From the NCBI RefSeq assembly GCF_002591895.1, contig NZ_NISX01000001.1, positions 265,431 through 329,430 of the forward strand: a stretch of 64,000 nucleotides of DNA, in the 5' to 3' direction. The notes beneath the pieces are model-generated. The model saw nothing but the letters and a program-made list of their open reading frames with translations. It did no database searches and had not been told where the DNA came from. The stretch is from Lacimicrobium alkaliphilum (GTDB lineage: Bacteria > Pseudomonadota > Gammaproteobacteria > Enterobacterales > Alteromonadaceae). The translations under genes and the position numbers were made by a program. This document shows positions 18,896 to 29,692 of the stretch, piece by piece (the stretch's first letter is position 1; each line of letters starts with the position of its first letter).

Positions 18896-19450
18896 ATGCA
18901 AGCACTGGATTTGTTATTGACGCGTTCCTCCCAACCCAGATTACAGGCACCTTCTCCTAAAGGCCAGGCGCTGGAGAACATTATGCAGGCCGCTCTTCGC
19001 TCCCCTGACCATATGGGCCTGACCCCCTGGCGTTTTATTGTTTGTCAGGGCAAAGGGCTGCGTAAGCTAGGCGAGGTGTTCGAACTGGCCGCCATAAACA
19101 CCGATATGTCTGAAAAAGATGTGGAGCGAGCATCCCAGTTGCCATTAAGAGCGCCAATGGTAATCATCGCTATCTGCCGCTATCAGGAACATAACAAAGT
19201 CCCATGGATAGAGCAGGTGGCCTCCACCGCCTGTGCGGTACATGCGATGCAGATGGCCGCCGTGGCACAGGATTTCAGCGGTATCTGGCGCACCGGCAAC
19301 TATGCGCAAAACGATGAAGTGAAAAAATCTCTGCAGTTAGCCGAACAGGACGAAATCCTTGGTTTTTTATATCTGGGTACCCCGGTCACAAAAGCCTTGC
19401 CTAAACAGCCTAAAGACAGTCGACAGTATTTTGAGCTTTGGGGTGAATAA
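18896..19450 (+). CDS. ydjA: YdjA-type nitroreductase
   Basis: A 184-residue FMN-dependent NAD(P)H nitroreductase-fold protein, close to the small YdjA group by length and sequence. Shared landmarks are ALRSPDHMGLTPWRF (FMN/active-site region), RAPMVI and CAVHAMQMAAVAQDFSGIWR near residue 120. The physiological substrate of YdjA proteins is not settled. The N terminus fits the family (MQALDLLLTRSS), though the ribosome binding site is weak. It stands alone and ends at a terminator shared with convergent asnS. Confidence 0.88.
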   Translation: MQALDLLLTRSSQPRLQAPSPKGQALENIMQAALRSPDHMGLTPWRFIVCQGKGLRKLGEVFELAAINTDMSEKDVERASQLPLRAPMVIIAICRYQEHNKVPWIEQVASTACAVHAMQMAAVAQDFSGIWRTGNYAQNDEVKKSLQLAEQDEILGFLYLGTPVTKALPKQPKDSRQYFELWGE

Positions 19451-19451
19451 A

Positions 19452-19480
19452 AAACGAGCCTTAACGGCCCGTTTTTGTTT
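19452..19480 (+). terminator. Terminator after ydjA
   Basis: AAACGAGCC (19452-19460) pairs with GGCCCGTTT (19466-19474) with one internal mismatch and a 5-nt loop, followed by a T-rich tail. A-rich sequence on the other side means it may also serve asnS from the minus strand. Confidence 0.75.
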
Positions 19481-19518
19481 TCTCTTTGATAAGCAGAAAT
19501 AAACGGCTGAATGACTGA

Positions 19519-20916
19519 TCAGTAACTGGCGCTGCCGGGTGCGCGTGGGAAGGGGATCACATCACGCACATTCTGCATACCGGTCACATAGGCTACCAGG
19601 CGCTCAAAGCCCAGTCCGAAACCGGAGTGTGGCACGGTGCCATAGCGGCGCAGATCGCGATACCAGCTGTAGTCTTCCTTATCCAGGCCCATTTCTTCTA
19701 AACGCCGGTCAAACACATCCAGTCGTTCTTCACGCTGTGAACCACCGATGATTTCGCCAATGCCCGGCGCCAGTACATCCATGGCCGCCACGGTCTTATT
19801 GTCATCGTTGATGCGCATATAGAAGGCTTTAATGTCTTTGGGGTAGTTCTGCATGATGATGGGTGCGCCAACATGCTCTTCTGCCAGATAACGTTCATGT
19901 TCTGATGACAGATCCACGCCCCAGGCCACCGGGAATTCAAACTTTTTGCCGGATTTTTGCAGAATATCGATAGCGTCGGTGTAATCCATACGTACAAAAT
20001 CCTGCCCAATCACTTTTTCCAGGCGACTGATAGCCTCTTTATTGATGCGCTGGGCAAAAAACGCCATATCATCAGCGCGCTCTTCGAGCACGGCTTTGAA
20101 CACGTACTTGAGCATTTCTTCAGCCAATTGGGCAATATCACTTAAATCAGCAAAGGCCACTTCCGGCTCAATCATCCAGAACTCTGCCAGATGTCGACTG
20201 GTGTTGGAATTCTCTGCCCTGAATGTAGGCCCGAAGGTATAGACTTTAGACATGGCACAGGCAAAGGTTTCTACATTCAACTGCCCGGAAACCGTCAGAA
20301 AAGCCTCTTTACCGAAAAAGTCCTGTGAGAAATCCACCTGCCCCTTATCATCTTTGGGCAGATTAAGCATATCCAGGGTTGAAACCCTGAACATTTCTCC
20401 TGCGCCTTCACAATCACTGGCAGTGACAATAGGGGTGCTGATCCAGAAGTAACCGCGCTCGTGGAAAAAACGATGAATAGCCTGTGATAAACAGTTACGA
20501 ATACGTGTCACGGCTCCAATCACATTCGTACGGGCACGCAGGTGCGCATGTTCACGCAGGAACTCAACGCTGTGGCGCTTAGCGGCCATCGGGTAGGTGT
20601 CTGGATTTTCCACCCAGCCGGTAATATCAATCTCAGCGGCGTCAATCTCCAGCGCCTGACCTTTACCTTCGGAGGCTTTTACGGTTCCGGTTACTGCAAT
20701 AGAGCATCCGGTAGTCAGTTTCTGCACCTGCTGATAATTCTCCAGACTATTAAGGGCTATCACCTGAATAGGGTCGAAACAACTGCCGTCATGCAGAGCG
20801 ATAAAAGACAGCCCGGCTTTGGAATCACGGCGGGTACGCACCCAACCTTTTACCGTAACGGTTGCGCCCTCATCGTGCTGGCCCTTGAGAATATCAACTA
20901 CTGGGGTATGCGCCAT
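19519..20916 (-). CDS. asnS: Asparaginyl-tRNA synthetase
   Basis: A class IIb aminoacyl-tRNA synthetase, 465 residues. The N-terminal OB-fold (about 15-100, [26 protein letters not shown]) binds the anticodon; the catalytic domain contains motif 2 around [22 protein letters not shown] and motif 3 near the end in [15 protein letters not shown]. The C terminus [15 protein letters not shown] is the AsnRS type. The start follows AGAGG upstream. The 5' side holds a small inverted repeat (GATCCC / GGGATC, about 20933-20949) in the leader. Confidence 0.97.
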   Translation of the reverse strand: MAHTPVVDILKGQHDEGATVTVKGWVRTRRDSKAGLSFIALHDGSCFDPIQVIALNSLENYQQVQKLTTGCSIAVTGTVKASEGKGQALEIDAAEIDITGWVENPDTYPMAAKRHSVEFLREHAHLRARTNVIGAVTRIRNCLSQAIHRFFHERGYFWISTPIVTASDCEGAGEMFRVSTLDMLNLPKDDKGQVDFSQDFFGKEAFLTVSGQLNVETFACAMSKVYTFGPTFRAENSNTSRHLAEFWMIEPEVAFADLSDIAQLAEEMLKYVFKAVLEERADDMAFFAQRINKEAISRLEKVIGQDFVRMDYTDAIDILQKSGKKFEFPVAWGVDLSSEHERYLAEEHVGAPIIMQNYPKDIKAFYMRINDDNKTVAAMDVLAPGIGEIIGGSQREERLDVFDRRLEEMGLDKEDYSWYRDLRRYGTVPHSGFGLGFERLVAYVTGMQNVRDVIPFPRAPGSASY

Positions 20917-21112
20917 TTAACCTCTCCGTGAGATCCCGCGCAGGGATCCTGCTATTGTGTTCTATAATTATTTGAAAATTCGAAAAATTATATCAAATGG
21001 TGATATTTAAAGTTACCACGGACACACGTAGTATATAAGATAGATATATGTACCTGTGCCGGATAAGGGCTGTAATCTTACTTGGCTGGCTGGCAGACTC
21101 AAGCAAAAATCG

Positions 21113-21502
21113 ATGATGAATAAAGACGATAAACATTGGAACGGCGCAGATCGCCGTCAGTTACCAGCAAAACAGGATACATTATATAGGATTCTCAGTA
21201 TTGGTGTGATCCTCGGCTGGTGTTTATTTGTTATTGCCATGCTGGTATTTCATTACGCCCGCCCTGAGATAGCCCCCGGCTTTTTTGATTATAGAAATGT
21301 GGACAGCCGGGACTTCTGGGATGCCCCCATGACGATGCTGTTGCTGATTCTGCTTGGGTGTTGTTTTGTCCTCAGCGCTGTCGCCCTGATGATACGGGCT
21401 AAACGGGCGCGACGGCGCAACGATGGTCTGTGGCTGAACCTGTTTTTTCTTTTTATCGTCACGCTGGCCAGTCTGCTTTGGCTCATCTGGGAGTTTATCT
21501 GA
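21113..21502 (+). CDS. Small three-helix membrane protein of unknown function
   Basis: A 129-residue protein with a polar N-terminal tail (about 25 residues, with the stretch HWNGADRR) and three strongly hydrophobic segments at about 26-48, 73-95 and 105-127. A basic cluster (RAKRARRRN) follows the second helix, which places that loop inside. Two adjacent ATGs (21113 and 21116) are possible starts; neither has a strong ribosome binding site. A GTG at 21056 would add 19 residues without hydrophobic character. I do not recognise the family. It lies between asnS and bioA without an evident partner. Confidence 0.6.
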   Translation: MMNKDDKHWNGADRRQLPAKQDTLYRILSIGVILGWCLFVIAMLVFHYARPEIAPGFFDYRNVDSRDFWDAPMTMLLLILLGCCFVLSAVALMIRAKRARRRNDGLWLNLFFLFIVTLASLLWLIWEFI

Positions 21503-21579
21503 TCCTCCACTGACCATGAGTGATGCAAAGGCGTAACGCTCTTCACTGACAACTCAAAGCTTTAAGGAGCTAAAACCTG

Positions 21580-22848
21580 CTAAGGCTCCTGCAACGCAGT
21601 TTGAATGGCAATGATGACCCGCTCCAGTTGTTCAGGTGAAATGATATAGGGCGGCATAATATATACCAGTTTACCAAAAGGTCTGATCCATACCCCCTGA
21701 CTGACAAAATGCTGTTGAATGGCGGCAACATCAACGCTGTGGTGTGTTTCCACTACACCAATAGCACCGAGCACCCGGGTATCGGCTACCGCATCCAGTT
21801 CGATGATAGGCAACAACTGTTGTTTAAGCTGAGTTTCAATAGCCGTGACCTGTTTCTGCCAGTCACCCTGCCGGATGATATCCAGGCTGGCATTAGCCAC
21901 CGCACAGGCGAGTGGATTGCCCATATAAGTGGGGCCGTGCATAAATACTCCGGGGCTGCCCTGGCAAACGCCTACTGCGACATCTTCAGTACAAAGGGTT
22001 GCAGCCAGGGTCATATAGCCGCCTGTCAGCGCCTTGCCCAGACATAATATATCCGGGCTGATATCCGCATGCTCACAGGCGAACAGCTTACCGGTGCGGC
22101 CAAAACCGGTGGCGATCTCATCGCAGATCAGCAGAATATCGTACTCATCACACAGCTGACGGCAGCGACGCAAATATTCCGGATGATAGATGCGCATGCC
22201 ACCCGCTCCCTGTACCACAGGCTCAAGGATCAACGCGGCGATCTGATGATGATGCTGCTCCATCAACTGGGCCAGCGGCGCGATATCATCTTCATTCCAG
22301 AGTTGATCGAAACGGGTTTGCGGAGCCGGTGCAAAGATCTGATGACTGAGCACCTCTGAAAACAAACTGTGCATGCCATTGATTGGATCACACACCGACA
22401 TGGCAGCGAAAGTATCGCCGTGGTAGCCATTACGCGGGCTCAGAAACCGAGTTTTATGCTGATTGCCCTGACAGGCCCAGAACTGCAGCGCCATTTTCAT
22501 CGCCACTTCAACCGAAACCGATCCTGAGTCAGCCAGGAAAACTCTTTCCAGACCATTCGGGGTCATTTCAATCAGCTTTTTACATAAGTCAATGGCAGGC
22601 GTATGGGTCAGGCCGCCAAACATAACATGGGCCATGTTGTCGATTTGCTGATGTGCAGCCTGGTTTAGCCGGGGGTGATTATAACCATGAATCGCCGCCC
22701 ACCAGGAGGCCATGCCGTCAATCAACTTTTCTCCGCTGTCTAATTCAATATGTACACCTTCGGCCCGGGCTACCGGATAACAGGGGAGTGGATTGATTGC
22801 CGAGGTGTAAGGATGCCAGATATGACGTTGATCGAAGGATAAATCCAT
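21580..22848 (-). CDS. bioA: Adenosylmethionine-8-amino-7-oxononanoate aminotransferase
   Basis: A PLP class III aminotransferase that uses SAM as amino donor to convert KAPA to DAPA in biotin synthesis. It has 422 residues and starts with the typical [12 protein letters not shown]. The cofactor lysine is in [16 protein letters not shown], and the [12 protein letters not shown] motif precedes it. It diverges from bioBFCD across a 105-bp gap with a BirA operator, the same layout as in E. coli. Confidence 0.97.
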   Translation of the reverse strand: MDLSFDQRHIWHPYTSAINPLPCYPVARAEGVHIELDSGEKLIDGMASWWAAIHGYNHPRLNQAAHQQIDNMAHVMFGGLTHTPAIDLCKKLIEMTPNGLERVFLADSGSVSVEVAMKMALQFWACQGNQHKTRFLSPRNGYHGDTFAAMSVCDPINGMHSLFSEVLSHQIFAPAPQTRFDQLWNEDDIAPLAQLMEQHHHQIAALILEPVVQGAGGMRIYHPEYLRRCRQLCDEYDILLICDEIATGFGRTGKLFACEHADISPDILCLGKALTGGYMTLAATLCTEDVAVGVCQGSPGVFMHGPTYMGNPLACAVANASLDIIRQGDWQKQVTAIETQLKQQLLPIIELDAVADTRVLGAIGVVETHHSVDVAAIQQHFVSQGVWIRPFGKLVYIMPPYIISPEQLERVIIAIQTALQEP

Positions 22849-22865
22849 GATTATTATTTAACCAG

Positions 22866-22898
22866 TTGTAAAGTTATAAAAAGGAAACAAGTTGACAA
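22866..22898. promoter_or_regulatory. BirA operator in the bioA/bioB gap
   Basis: TTGTAAAGT (22866-22874), 15 bp, AGTTGACAA (22890-22898). This fits the BirA consensus of two inverted 9-bp half-sites separated by 14-15 bp, with two changes. The position between bioA and bioB predicts that biotinyl-AMP-bound BirA represses both directions. Confidence 0.85.
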
Positions 22899-22953
22899 GT
22901 CGGTGCTCGCGCTTAGACTACTGGAGCTAAATAATGAAGTAAAGGAATCCCCA

Positions 22954-24003
22954 ATGCAGGCATCCGCTCAAATCCGTCACGACTGGACCACAGCACAGGT
23001 ACGTGAACTTTTCTCGCTACCCTTTAATGATTTGTTGTTTCAGGCGCAGTTGGTTCATCGTCAGCATTTTAGTCCTAATGAAGTGCAGGTCAGTACTTTG
23101 CTGTCGATTAAAACAGGTGCCTGCCCGGAAGACTGTAAATATTGTCCGCAGAGCGCCCGTTATGATACCGGGCTTGAGAAAGAGCGGCTGATGGAAGTTG
23201 AAAAGGTGTTGGAACGGGCTAAAGAGGCCCGGCAGGCTGGCTCTACCCGTTTTTGTATGGGGGCTGCCTGGCGTAACCCCAAAGACAGAGACATGCCTTA
23301 TGTGATGGAAATGATTAAAGGCGTTAAATCACTGGGGCTGGAGACCTGTATGACTCTGGGCATGTTAAGCCGGGAACAGGCGATGATGCTAAAAGATGCG
23401 GGGCTGGATTACTACAATCACAATCTGGATACCTCGCCGGAGTTTTATGGCGAAATCATCAGTACCCGCACTTATCAGGATCGTCTGGATACGCTGGAAA
23501 ATGTACGCTCGGCGGGAATGAATGTATGTTCCGGCGGCATTGTCGGTATGGGTGAGAGTGCGAATGACCGTGCTGGTTTGTTGGTGCAGCTGGCGAATCT
23601 GGAGCAGCAACCGGAGAGTGTACCGATCAACATGCTGGTTAAAGTAGAAGGGACACCTCTGGATCAGGTAGAAGATCTGGATGAGTTTGAATTTATCCGC
23701 ACCATCGCTGTGGCCCGCATCATGATGCCTAAAAGCCATGTACGACTCTCCGCCGGGCGCGAAGCGATGAATGAACAGATGCAGGCACTATGCTTCTTTG
23801 CCGGCGCCAATTCAATATTCTATGGCTGTAAACTCCTCACTACCTCAAATCCTGAGGAGGACTCAGATGTGCAGCTGTTTAAAAAGCTGGGAATCAATAC
23901 CGAACGCAGCCGGGAGTATTCCGATGAAGCTCATGAGGCGGTATTAATGGACACACTGAATAGTCAGCAAACCGATGCGCTCTTTTATGATGCCAGCGCC
24001 TGA
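22954..24003 (+). CDS. bioB: Biotin synthase
   Basis: A radical-SAM enzyme that inserts sulfur into dethiobiotin, 349 residues. The [4Fe-4S] motif C-x3-C-x2-C is CPEDCKYC (C57, C61, C64). Further BioB landmarks are YNHNLDT and the C-terminal [11 protein letters not shown]...D with the arginine in SAGREAM that binds the [2Fe-2S] cluster. ATG 22954 has AAGGA at good spacing; a longer in-frame ATG at 22903 lies immediately after the BirA operator and is rejected. It is the first gene of bioBFCD. Confidence 0.97.
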   Translation: MQASAQIRHDWTTAQVRELFSLPFNDLLFQAQLVHRQHFSPNEVQVSTLLSIKTGACPEDCKYCPQSARYDTGLEKERLMEVEKVLERAKEARQAGSTRFCMGAAWRNPKDRDMPYVMEMIKGVKSLGLETCMTLGMLSREQAMMLKDAGLDYYNHNLDTSPEFYGEIISTRTYQDRLDTLENVRSAGMNVCSGGIVGMGESANDRAGLLVQLANLEQQPESVPINMLVKVEGTPLDQVEDLDEFEFIRTIAVARIMMPKSHVRLSAGREAMNEQMQALCFFAGANSIFYGCKLLTTSNPEEDSDVQLFKKLGINTERSREYSDEAHEAVLMDTLNSQQTDALFYDASA

Positions 24004-24071
24004 GTTCTTTTGGTCTCGGCCATAGTTTATTCAATCCCCCTTTAGTTAGAGGGATTATTGCCGGATAAAAC

Positions 24072-25235
24072 ATGAGTTTTCAATTTATTGCCGCCGATTT
24101 GGCGGCCAGAACTGCGCGGCACCTGTATCGCCGACAGCACCTGATTGAGCAGAGTGAGGCGGGGAGGGTAAAGATTGATGGCCACTGGTATTACAATTTC
24201 TCCTCCAACGATTATCTTGGCCTTGCCCAATCACAAGCCCTCAGACAGGCTGCTTGTGATGCGGCACAACATACTCATTCAGGTAGTACAGCTTCACCCC
24301 TGGTAACAGGTTATACCGTCAGCCATCAACGGCTGGAAGATTATTTATGTCAACGCCTTGGACGTGACAGGGTATTGCTGTTCAATTCAGGGTTTAGTGC
24401 TAATCAGGCTGTGATTCAGACTTTGATGCGCCATGGTGGCCAGATTCTGGCAGATAAACTCAGCCATGCTTCAATGCTCGATGGCGCTCTTGCCAGTCAG
24501 GCCCGATTAAAGCGCTTTGCCCATAACGATGTAGCCCATCTAAGCAGGCTTATACAAAAAGATGCTGAAGATACCCTTATTATGACAGAGGGCGTTTTCA
24601 GTATGGATGGCGACAAAGCGCCGGTTCAGGACATTGTTGAACTGGCTTCTGAGGCAAATGCGCTGCTGTTACTGGATGATGCACATGGATTTGGTGTTTT
24701 GGGTCAGTCAGGAGCGGGCACCATTGAAGCCGGGAAACTGAGTCAACTGGCTTTGCCGTTGCTGATGGGAACCTTTGGCAAGGCCGTGGCAACAAGCGGC
24801 GCATTTGTAGCCCTGAGCACTCAGCTTTATGAATATCTGATTAATTTCGCCCGCCATTATATTTACAGCACATCTATGTCACCTTTGATGGCAGAGGTGA
24901 CACTGGCCAGTCTTAAACTTGTTCATAAGGACCAGTGGCGCCGGGATAAGCTAACTGAGAATATTCAGCTATTCCGTGAACAGGCTATATCAGAAGGGCT
25001 TCCTGTCAGCTTCTCTGATACGGCTATTCAGCCAGTGGCTATTGGTCGCTCGGATAAGACTCTTAAGGTTGCAGAATACGCACGTTCACAAGGCTTCTGG
25101 GTTGGTGCCATGCGTGCACCAACGGTTCCTGAAGGTAGCGCGAGGTTACGCGTTACCTTGTCTTCTATACACGAACAAGATGAAATCAGGCAACTGATAC
25201 GTGCTCTGGCAAAAGGCCTGAAAGATGTTTGCTGA
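24072..25235 (+). CDS. bioF: 8-amino-7-oxononanoate synthase
   Basis: A PLP alpha-oxoamine synthase that condenses pimeloyl-ACP/CoA with alanine, 387 residues. Landmarks are NDYLGLA, the FNSGFSANQAVI stretch, DDAHGFGVLG and the cofactor lysine in MGTFGKAVATSG. A small inverted repeat (AATCCC / GGGATT) precedes it in the 68-bp gap after bioB. Its end overlaps bioC by 11 bp. Confidence 0.96.
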   Translation: MSFQFIAADLAARTARHLYRRQHLIEQSEAGRVKIDGHWYYNFSSNDYLGLAQSQALRQAACDAAQHTHSGSTASPLVTGYTVSHQRLEDYLCQRLGRDRVLLFNSGFSANQAVIQTLMRHGGQILADKLSHASMLDGALASQARLKRFAHNDVAHLSRLIQKDAEDTLIMTEGVFSMDGDKAPVQDIVELASEANALLLLDDAHGFGVLGQSGAGTIEAGKLSQLALPLLMGTFGKAVATSGAFVALSTQLYEYLINFARHYIYSTSMSPLMAEVTLASLKLVHKDQWRRDKLTENIQLFREQAISEGLPVSFSDTAIQPVAIGRSDKTLKVAEYARSQGFWVGAMRAPTVPEGSARLRVTLSSIHEQDEIRQLIRALAKGLKDVC

Positions 25236-26001
25236 ATCTGATGTTAAAGCCAGAATCGCTCAACAGTTCAGCAAAGCCGCCAGTCGTTATGATGAACTGG
25301 CCAGGGTGCAGTGGCAGATTGCCCAATCGGCGCTGCTGATGCATACAAATACCGGCGGAATCGTTATGGATCTGGGATGCGGTACTGGCAGGGCTAGCTC
25401 ACAGTTGGCAAAAACCGCCGATCAGGTACTGGGGTTGGATATTGCCGGAGGAATGGTTGAGCTGGCACGCCAGCGCTGCCCATTACAGAACACCCATTTT
25501 ACTGTCGCCGATGCGGAATATTTGCCCCTCGGTGAGGCGTGTATCGACAGCGTATTCTCATCGATGGCGTTACAATGGTGTCAACCACTGGACAAGGTGT
25601 TGTCAGAGCTGTTCAGGGTAATGAAAACCGGAGGCCGGGGAACCCTGGCTATTATGGTGCAGGGGTCATTAACGGAACTGAATCAGAGTTGGCAGGTGTT
25701 AGGCGAATCGGCCCATATCAATACGTTTGAATCATTAAATACCATGTGTACCGCTGCAATCAGTGCAGGTTTTATCTGCAACCCGCTTCAACAACGCTTT
25801 ACCAGCTGGCATAAAGATGTTTTTGATGTACTGCATTCAATTAAAGATATTGGCGCCGGCGTACTACTGGAGCAAAACGCTTCTCACTTATCCCGTAAGC
25901 AGTTACGACAGCTCGATAAAATTTACGCAGAGAAACACGCTCAGCACAAAGGCTTGCCACTTAGTTATGAGGTTGGCTTTTTAAGACTAGAGAAACAATA
26001 A
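25225..26001 (+). CDS. bioC: Malonyl-ACP O-methyltransferase BioC
   Basis: A SAM methyltransferase that masks malonyl-ACP so that fatty acid enzymes can build the pimeloyl chain. It has 258 residues. The SAM motif is VMDLGCGTGRASSQLA, followed by GLDIAGGMV and the SSMALQWC motif characteristic of BioC. The N-terminal QQFSKAASRYDELA is typical. It overlaps bioF (11 bp) and is followed by bioD after 6 bp. No bioH is present in this window, so another esterase must free the pimeloyl group. Confidence 0.94.
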   Translation: MFAESDVKARIAQQFSKAASRYDELARVQWQIAQSALLMHTNTGGIVMDLGCGTGRASSQLAKTADQVLGLDIAGGMVELARQRCPLQNTHFTVADAEYLPLGEACIDSVFSSMALQWCQPLDKVLSELFRVMKTGGRGTLAIMVQGSLTELNQSWQVLGESAHINTFESLNTMCTAAISAGFICNPLQQRFTSWHKDVFDVLHSIKDIGAGVLLEQNASHLSRKQLRQLDKIYAEKHAQHKGLPLSYEVGFLRLEKQ

Positions 26002-26007
26002 GGATAA

Positions 26008-26688
26008 ATGCATTCCATGAAAGGCTTGTTCATCACCGGCACCGATACCGAAGTGGGTAAAACCTTTGTGACTGTCAGTATGCTGCAGCAGCTCGCCAGT
26101 CGTCGCTTTAAGGTTGTTGGGTTTAAACCTGTGGCCTCCGGTTGTTCAGGGTCTTCACAAGAACTGCGAAACGCAGATGCACTTGCATTGCAGGCTGCTT
26201 CTACCATTGAGCTGAGCTATCAACAGGTCAATCCCTATGCCTTTGAACCGGCTATCGCGCCACATATTGCTGCTCAGCAGTCGGGCCGGGTTATAGAATT
26301 GTCAGCATTGCATCAGCACTACGCAGAACTAGAGAAGCTTAACCCTGATTTTATACTTACTGAAGGGGCCGGGGGCTGGCGCTTGCCACTGGATCAGAAT
26401 TGTTATCTGTCAGATTTCGCCCGGCAGGAAAAAATGGAAGTGATTCTGGTTGTTGGAATGCGTCTGGGCTGTCTCAATCATGCTGTGCTTAGTGCAGAGA
26501 CCATAGAAAGAGATGGTCTCAAACTGGCAGGTTGGGTTGCCAACCAGATCGAACTGGATATGCCCGATATAAAAAGCAATCTGGAAAGCCTTAAACACAG
26601 GCTCACTGCACCGTTTCTGGGTTATATCCCGCGTCTCAATGATCCTGAATCCTCTCAGCAGTACCTTGACCTGACGCCTTTGCTCTGA
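26008..26688 (+). CDS. bioD: Dethiobiotin synthetase
   Basis: An ATP-dependent carboxylase that closes the ureido ring of dethiobiotin, 226 residues. The P-loop is GTDTEVGKT (11-19); the substrate-binding KPVASGC and the EGAGGWRLPL motif follow. ATG 26008 has AAGGATAA directly upstream; a second ATG at 26017 is possible but spaced worse. It is the last gene of bioBFCD; no clear terminator is seen in the 68 bp before convergent upp. Confidence 0.95.
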   Translation: MHSMKGLFITGTDTEVGKTFVTVSMLQQLASRRFKVVGFKPVASGCSGSSQELRNADALALQAASTIELSYQQVNPYAFEPAIAPHIAAQQSGRVIELSALHQHYAELEKLNPDFILTEGAGGWRLPLDQNCYLSDFARQEKMEVILVVGMRLGCLNHAVLSAETIERDGLKLAGWVANQIELDMPDIKSNLESLKHRLTAPFLGYIPRLNDPESSQQYLDLTPLL

Positions 26689-26756
26689 GTTTTAATCAAA
26701 TACAACGAAAGAATAAATGCTTCATGTTGTGAATTTGTTTATGAGTGTAATTCCCG

Positions 26757-27383
26757 TTACTTGGTGCCAAAGAGTTTGTCACCCGCATCGCCCAGGCCGG
26801 GCAATATGTAGCCGTGCTCATTCAGACGCTCATCAATGGCGGCGGTATACAACTCCACATCAGGATGTGCTTTTTCCAGCGCGGCTATACCTTCCGGTGC
26901 GGCCACCAATACCAGCGCTTTAATGTGATTGCTGCCATGCTGTTTGAGCAAATCAATGGTCGCAATCATTGAGCCACCGGTAGCCAGCATCGGGTCGACT
27001 ATGATCGCCAGGCGCTGATCCAGGTCCGCACTGAGTTTCTGGAAGTAGGACACCGGTTTCAGACTTTGTTCATCCCGGTACATGCCTACAACGCTGATAC
27101 GCGCATTGGGGATCAGTTCCAGCACACCATCGAGCATTCCCAGTCCTGCACGTAAAATGGGTACGATGGTAACTTTTTTACCCTGAATCTGGTCCACCAT
27201 AATTTCACCGCTCCAACACTGGATGGGCGTTTTTTCAAGCGCCAGATCCGCAGTGGCTTCATAGGTGAGCAAGCTGCCGATTTCACTTGCCAGTTGACGG
27301 AACTCGCGGGTACTGATGCCATCTTTGCGTAGCAGGCCTACCTTGTGCTTGACCAGCGGATGATTGATTTCAACAATTTTCAT
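26757..27383 (-). CDS. upp: Uracil phosphoribosyltransferase
   Basis: A pyrimidine salvage enzyme that makes UMP from uracil and PRPP, 208 residues. The PRPP-binding loop is [15 protein letters not shown] and the uracil-binding C terminus is [17 protein letters not shown]. It is downstream of pepE with only 11 bp between, so the two are probably co-transcribed. No uraA permease gene is next to it. Confidence 0.97.
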   Translation of the reverse strand: MKIVEINHPLVKHKVGLLRKDGISTREFRQLASEIGSLLTYEATADLALEKTPIQCWSGEIMVDQIQGKKVTIVPILRAGLGMLDGVLELIPNARISVVGMYRDEQSLKPVSYFQKLSADLDQRLAIIVDPMLATGGSMIATIDLLKQHGSNHIKALVLVAAPEGIAALEKAHPDVELYTAAIDERLNEHGYILPGLGDAGDKLFGTK

Positions 27384-27394
27384 AACAATGCCTC

Positions 27395-28090
27395 TTACTC
27401 TAAAAGCCAGGAAAGGTCTTCACCGGATTCAATCTCTTGTTGTTCTCCGGCTTTAAACAGTACACCGGTATGAGGCCCAATAAGCGTTAACCGGTTGCCG
27501 TCGCGTAGCAATGCTCCGCCTTCACGGATCGCGATGATGGGCATGGCTGGCTCTAAAACCATAAATTCCGCCAGTCGTTGTGCGCGGGTTTCTCCGTTAT
27601 GACCCGGCGGCTGATAATCACTGTAATGAGGGTTTATCTGCAAAGGAACCAGGTTAAGAGCATCAAACGAAGGGGGGGCGATGATGGGCATATCATTGGT
27701 GGTGCGAATACTATTACCACAAATATTGGCACCGGCGCTCCAGCCAATATAAGGCGTGTTGTTTTTTACCTGCTGTTGTATAGGGGCAATCAGCTTCTGC
27801 TTGTAAAGTTCATTAAGCAGATTAAAGGTGTTTCCTCCGCCAGTTGCGATGGCTCTGGCTTGTGTAATTGCAGTGTTCGGATCGCTGTGTTGGTGTATAC
27901 CGGAAACTTTAATATCCGCAAGGGCGTGCTGAACCTTAGCGGTATACTCATCCCAGCCCAGGGTGACGCCTGCATAGGGAATAAATAACAATTCATCGAT
28001 GTTGTTGAGGTACTGTTTTATAATCGGACGTGCAGTTTCAAGATACCCGTTATCTCCATCTTTAGAGCTGCTTAACATTAGTAACCGCAT
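27395..28090 (-). CDS. pepE: Alpha-aspartyl dipeptidase, peptidase E
   Basis: A cytoplasmic serine peptidase of family S51 that cleaves dipeptides with N-terminal aspartate. It has 231 residues. The nucleophile is in [10 protein letters not shown], and the NPHYSDY stretch and the EGGALL region complete the family pattern. ATG 28090 ([12 protein letters not shown]) has AGGAAA upstream; a start 17 codons earlier adds a non-conserved leader and is rejected. It diverges from htpX and is followed by upp. Confidence 0.92.
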   Translation of the reverse strand: MRLLMLSSSKDGDNGYLETARPIIKQYLNNIDELLFIPYAGVTLGWDEYTAKVQHALADIKVSGIHQHSDPNTAITQARAIATGGGNTFNLLNELYKQKLIAPIQQQVKNNTPYIGWSAGANICGNSIRTTNDMPIIAPPSFDALNLVPLQINPHYSDYQPPGHNGETRAQRLAEFMVLEPAMPIIAIREGGALLRDGNRLTLIGPHTGVLFKAGEQQEIESGEDLSWLLE

Positions 28091-28287
28091 AGATATTTCC
28101 TGATCGACTTCGGCAATGATGCAGTATACCCACCACACCAAAACAAGTCAGGCACACGGCCCTGGCCAGGAAATATTTGCTGACAGTTTAAGTTTGAAAA
28201 ATAGCCACTTCAGCCCAATATACTGTTGTTAACAGATGCCCTGCTGCATTGCACCAGCAGATATTCAGTTGCTGTCATTGGAGTAAG

Positions 28288-29142
28288 ATGATGAAACGTA
28301 TTTTATTGTTTATCGCCACCAACCTGGCTGTTGTATTGGTGCTGGGTATCGTACTGAATATCGTGATGCCACTGTTTGGCCTGGATATGCGGGGCAATGC
28401 CGGTTTACTTGTATTCGCCAGTATATTCGGCTTTGGTGGCGCATTTATTTCCCTGCTGATGTCTAAATGGATTGCCAAACGATCCACTGGTGCATGGGTT
28501 ATAGAAAAACCTGATAATGACACTGAACAATGGTTGGTTTCAGTCGTAGCAAGGCTGGCCAGACAAGCTGGTATCGGCCTGCCGGAAGTGGCTATTTATC
28601 GTTCTGCCGATATGAACGCATTTGCTACGGGGGCGAGTCGCAATAACGCCCTGGTCGCAGTCTCCTCAGGATTGCTGGAAAATATGCGTGAAGATGAAAT
28701 AGAAGGTGTACTGGCCCATGAAATCAGCCATATCGCCAATGGTGATATGGTGACCATGACCTTACTGCAGGGCGTGGTCAATACCTTTGTGATTTTCTTC
28801 GCCCGTATTATCGCCAATGCCATGCGGGGGAGTAACAATCAGGGCGGATTCCTTGCATATATGGCAACGGTATTTGTGCTGGAAATGGTCTTTGGCATAT
28901 TGGCCAGTGTTATCGTTATGGCGTTAAGCCGCCATAGAGAATATCGTGCCGATGCAGGATCAGCTTCATTAGTGGGCCGAAACAAGATGATCGCTGCGTT
29001 GCAGCGACTCAAATACAGTCAGGAGTCGCGACTTGACGGATCATTAATGGCTTTTGGCATTCGTGGTAAGACAGCTGTAGCGGAATGGTTCCGCAGTCAC
29101 CCCCCCCTTGAAAAGCGGATTCACGTCCTGCAGCAAGGGTAG
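28288..29142 (+). CDS. htpX: Membrane zinc metalloprotease HtpX
   Basis: An inner-membrane M48 metalloprotease that degrades damaged membrane proteins together with FtsH. It has 284 residues. Two N-terminal helices (about 5-28 and 37-58) precede the HEISH zinc site (144-148); two more helices (about 157-178 and 195-215) follow before [13 protein letters not shown], which brings the third zinc ligand. The ATG at 28288 has GGAG upstream; the next ATG (28291) is equally possible. In E. coli it is under CpxR control; no Cpx box was identified here. Confidence 0.94.
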   Translation: MMKRILLFIATNLAVVLVLGIVLNIVMPLFGLDMRGNAGLLVFASIFGFGGAFISLLMSKWIAKRSTGAWVIEKPDNDTEQWLVSVVARLARQAGIGLPEVAIYRSADMNAFATGASRNNALVAVSSGLLENMREDEIEGVLAHEISHIANGDMVTMTLLQGVVNTFVIFFARIIANAMRGSNNQGGFLAYMATVFVLEMVFGILASVIVMALSRHREYRADAGSASLVGRNKMIAALQRLKYSQESRLDGSLMAFGIRGKTAVAEWFRSHPPLEKRIHVLQQG

Positions 29143-29215
29143 GCTGCCGGGTAACTTGACTGACAGAGGAATTCTGACATAGTAGGGCCCCTTTTTTTCA
29201 CGGTGGTAATTTTGC

Positions 29216-29692
29216 ATGTCTCAGGGTGACTATTCAGTACTTTTTGTCTGTCTCGGGAATCTTTGCCGTTCACCTACAGCCCATGCCATTTTCCAGCAAA
29301 AAGCGGCCCATTCAAAACTAAAGGTACATATTGACTCTGCCGGCACCTCAGGTTTCCATGTGGGCAGCCTGCCGGATAAGCGCACCTGTGAAGCCGGTAT
29401 TAAACGTGGTTACGATTTCACCAGTCAGCGTTCGCGTGCTGTGGCTGCGGATGATTTTGAACGCTTCGATTTGATTCTGGCAATGGATCAGTCCAACCAT
29501 GCGGATTTGCTGGCGCGCTGTCCTGAAGAATTTCAGCATAAAGTACACCTTTTCCTTGAGTACACCGGCCACGAGCAAAAAGAAGTGCCTGACCCCTATT
29601 ATGGTGGACGTCGGGGGTTTGATCTGGTTCTGGATCTGGTTGAGCAGGGCTGTGACAAACTGATACAACAACTCAGGGCTCGCAAAGACTGA
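29216..29692 (+). CDS. Low-molecular-weight protein phosphatase
   Basis: A 158-residue LMW protein-tyrosine phosphatase-family enzyme. The phosphate loop C-x5-R is VCLGNLCRSP (C12, R18), and the general acid aspartate lies in VPDPYYGG near residue 124. Such enzymes act on protein phosphotyrosine or phosphoarginine; the substrate here is unknown. No tyrosine kinase or capsule genes are near. Its stop overlaps the start of the btuC-like gene by 1 nt (TGATG-type), so the two are translated together. Confidence 0.9.
   Translation: MSQGDYSVLFVCLGNLCRSPTAHAIFQQKAAHSKLKVHIDSAGTSGFHVGSLPDKRTCEAGIKRGYDFTSQRSRAVAADDFERFDLILAMDQSNHADLLARCPEEFQHKVHLFLEYTGHEQKEVPDPYYGGRRGFDLVLDLVEQGCDKLIQQLRARKD

Noticed and set aside
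21056-21112. Upstream GTG start for the small membrane protein after asnS
   Set aside because: The added 19 residues have no conserved or membrane character and no better ribosome binding site.
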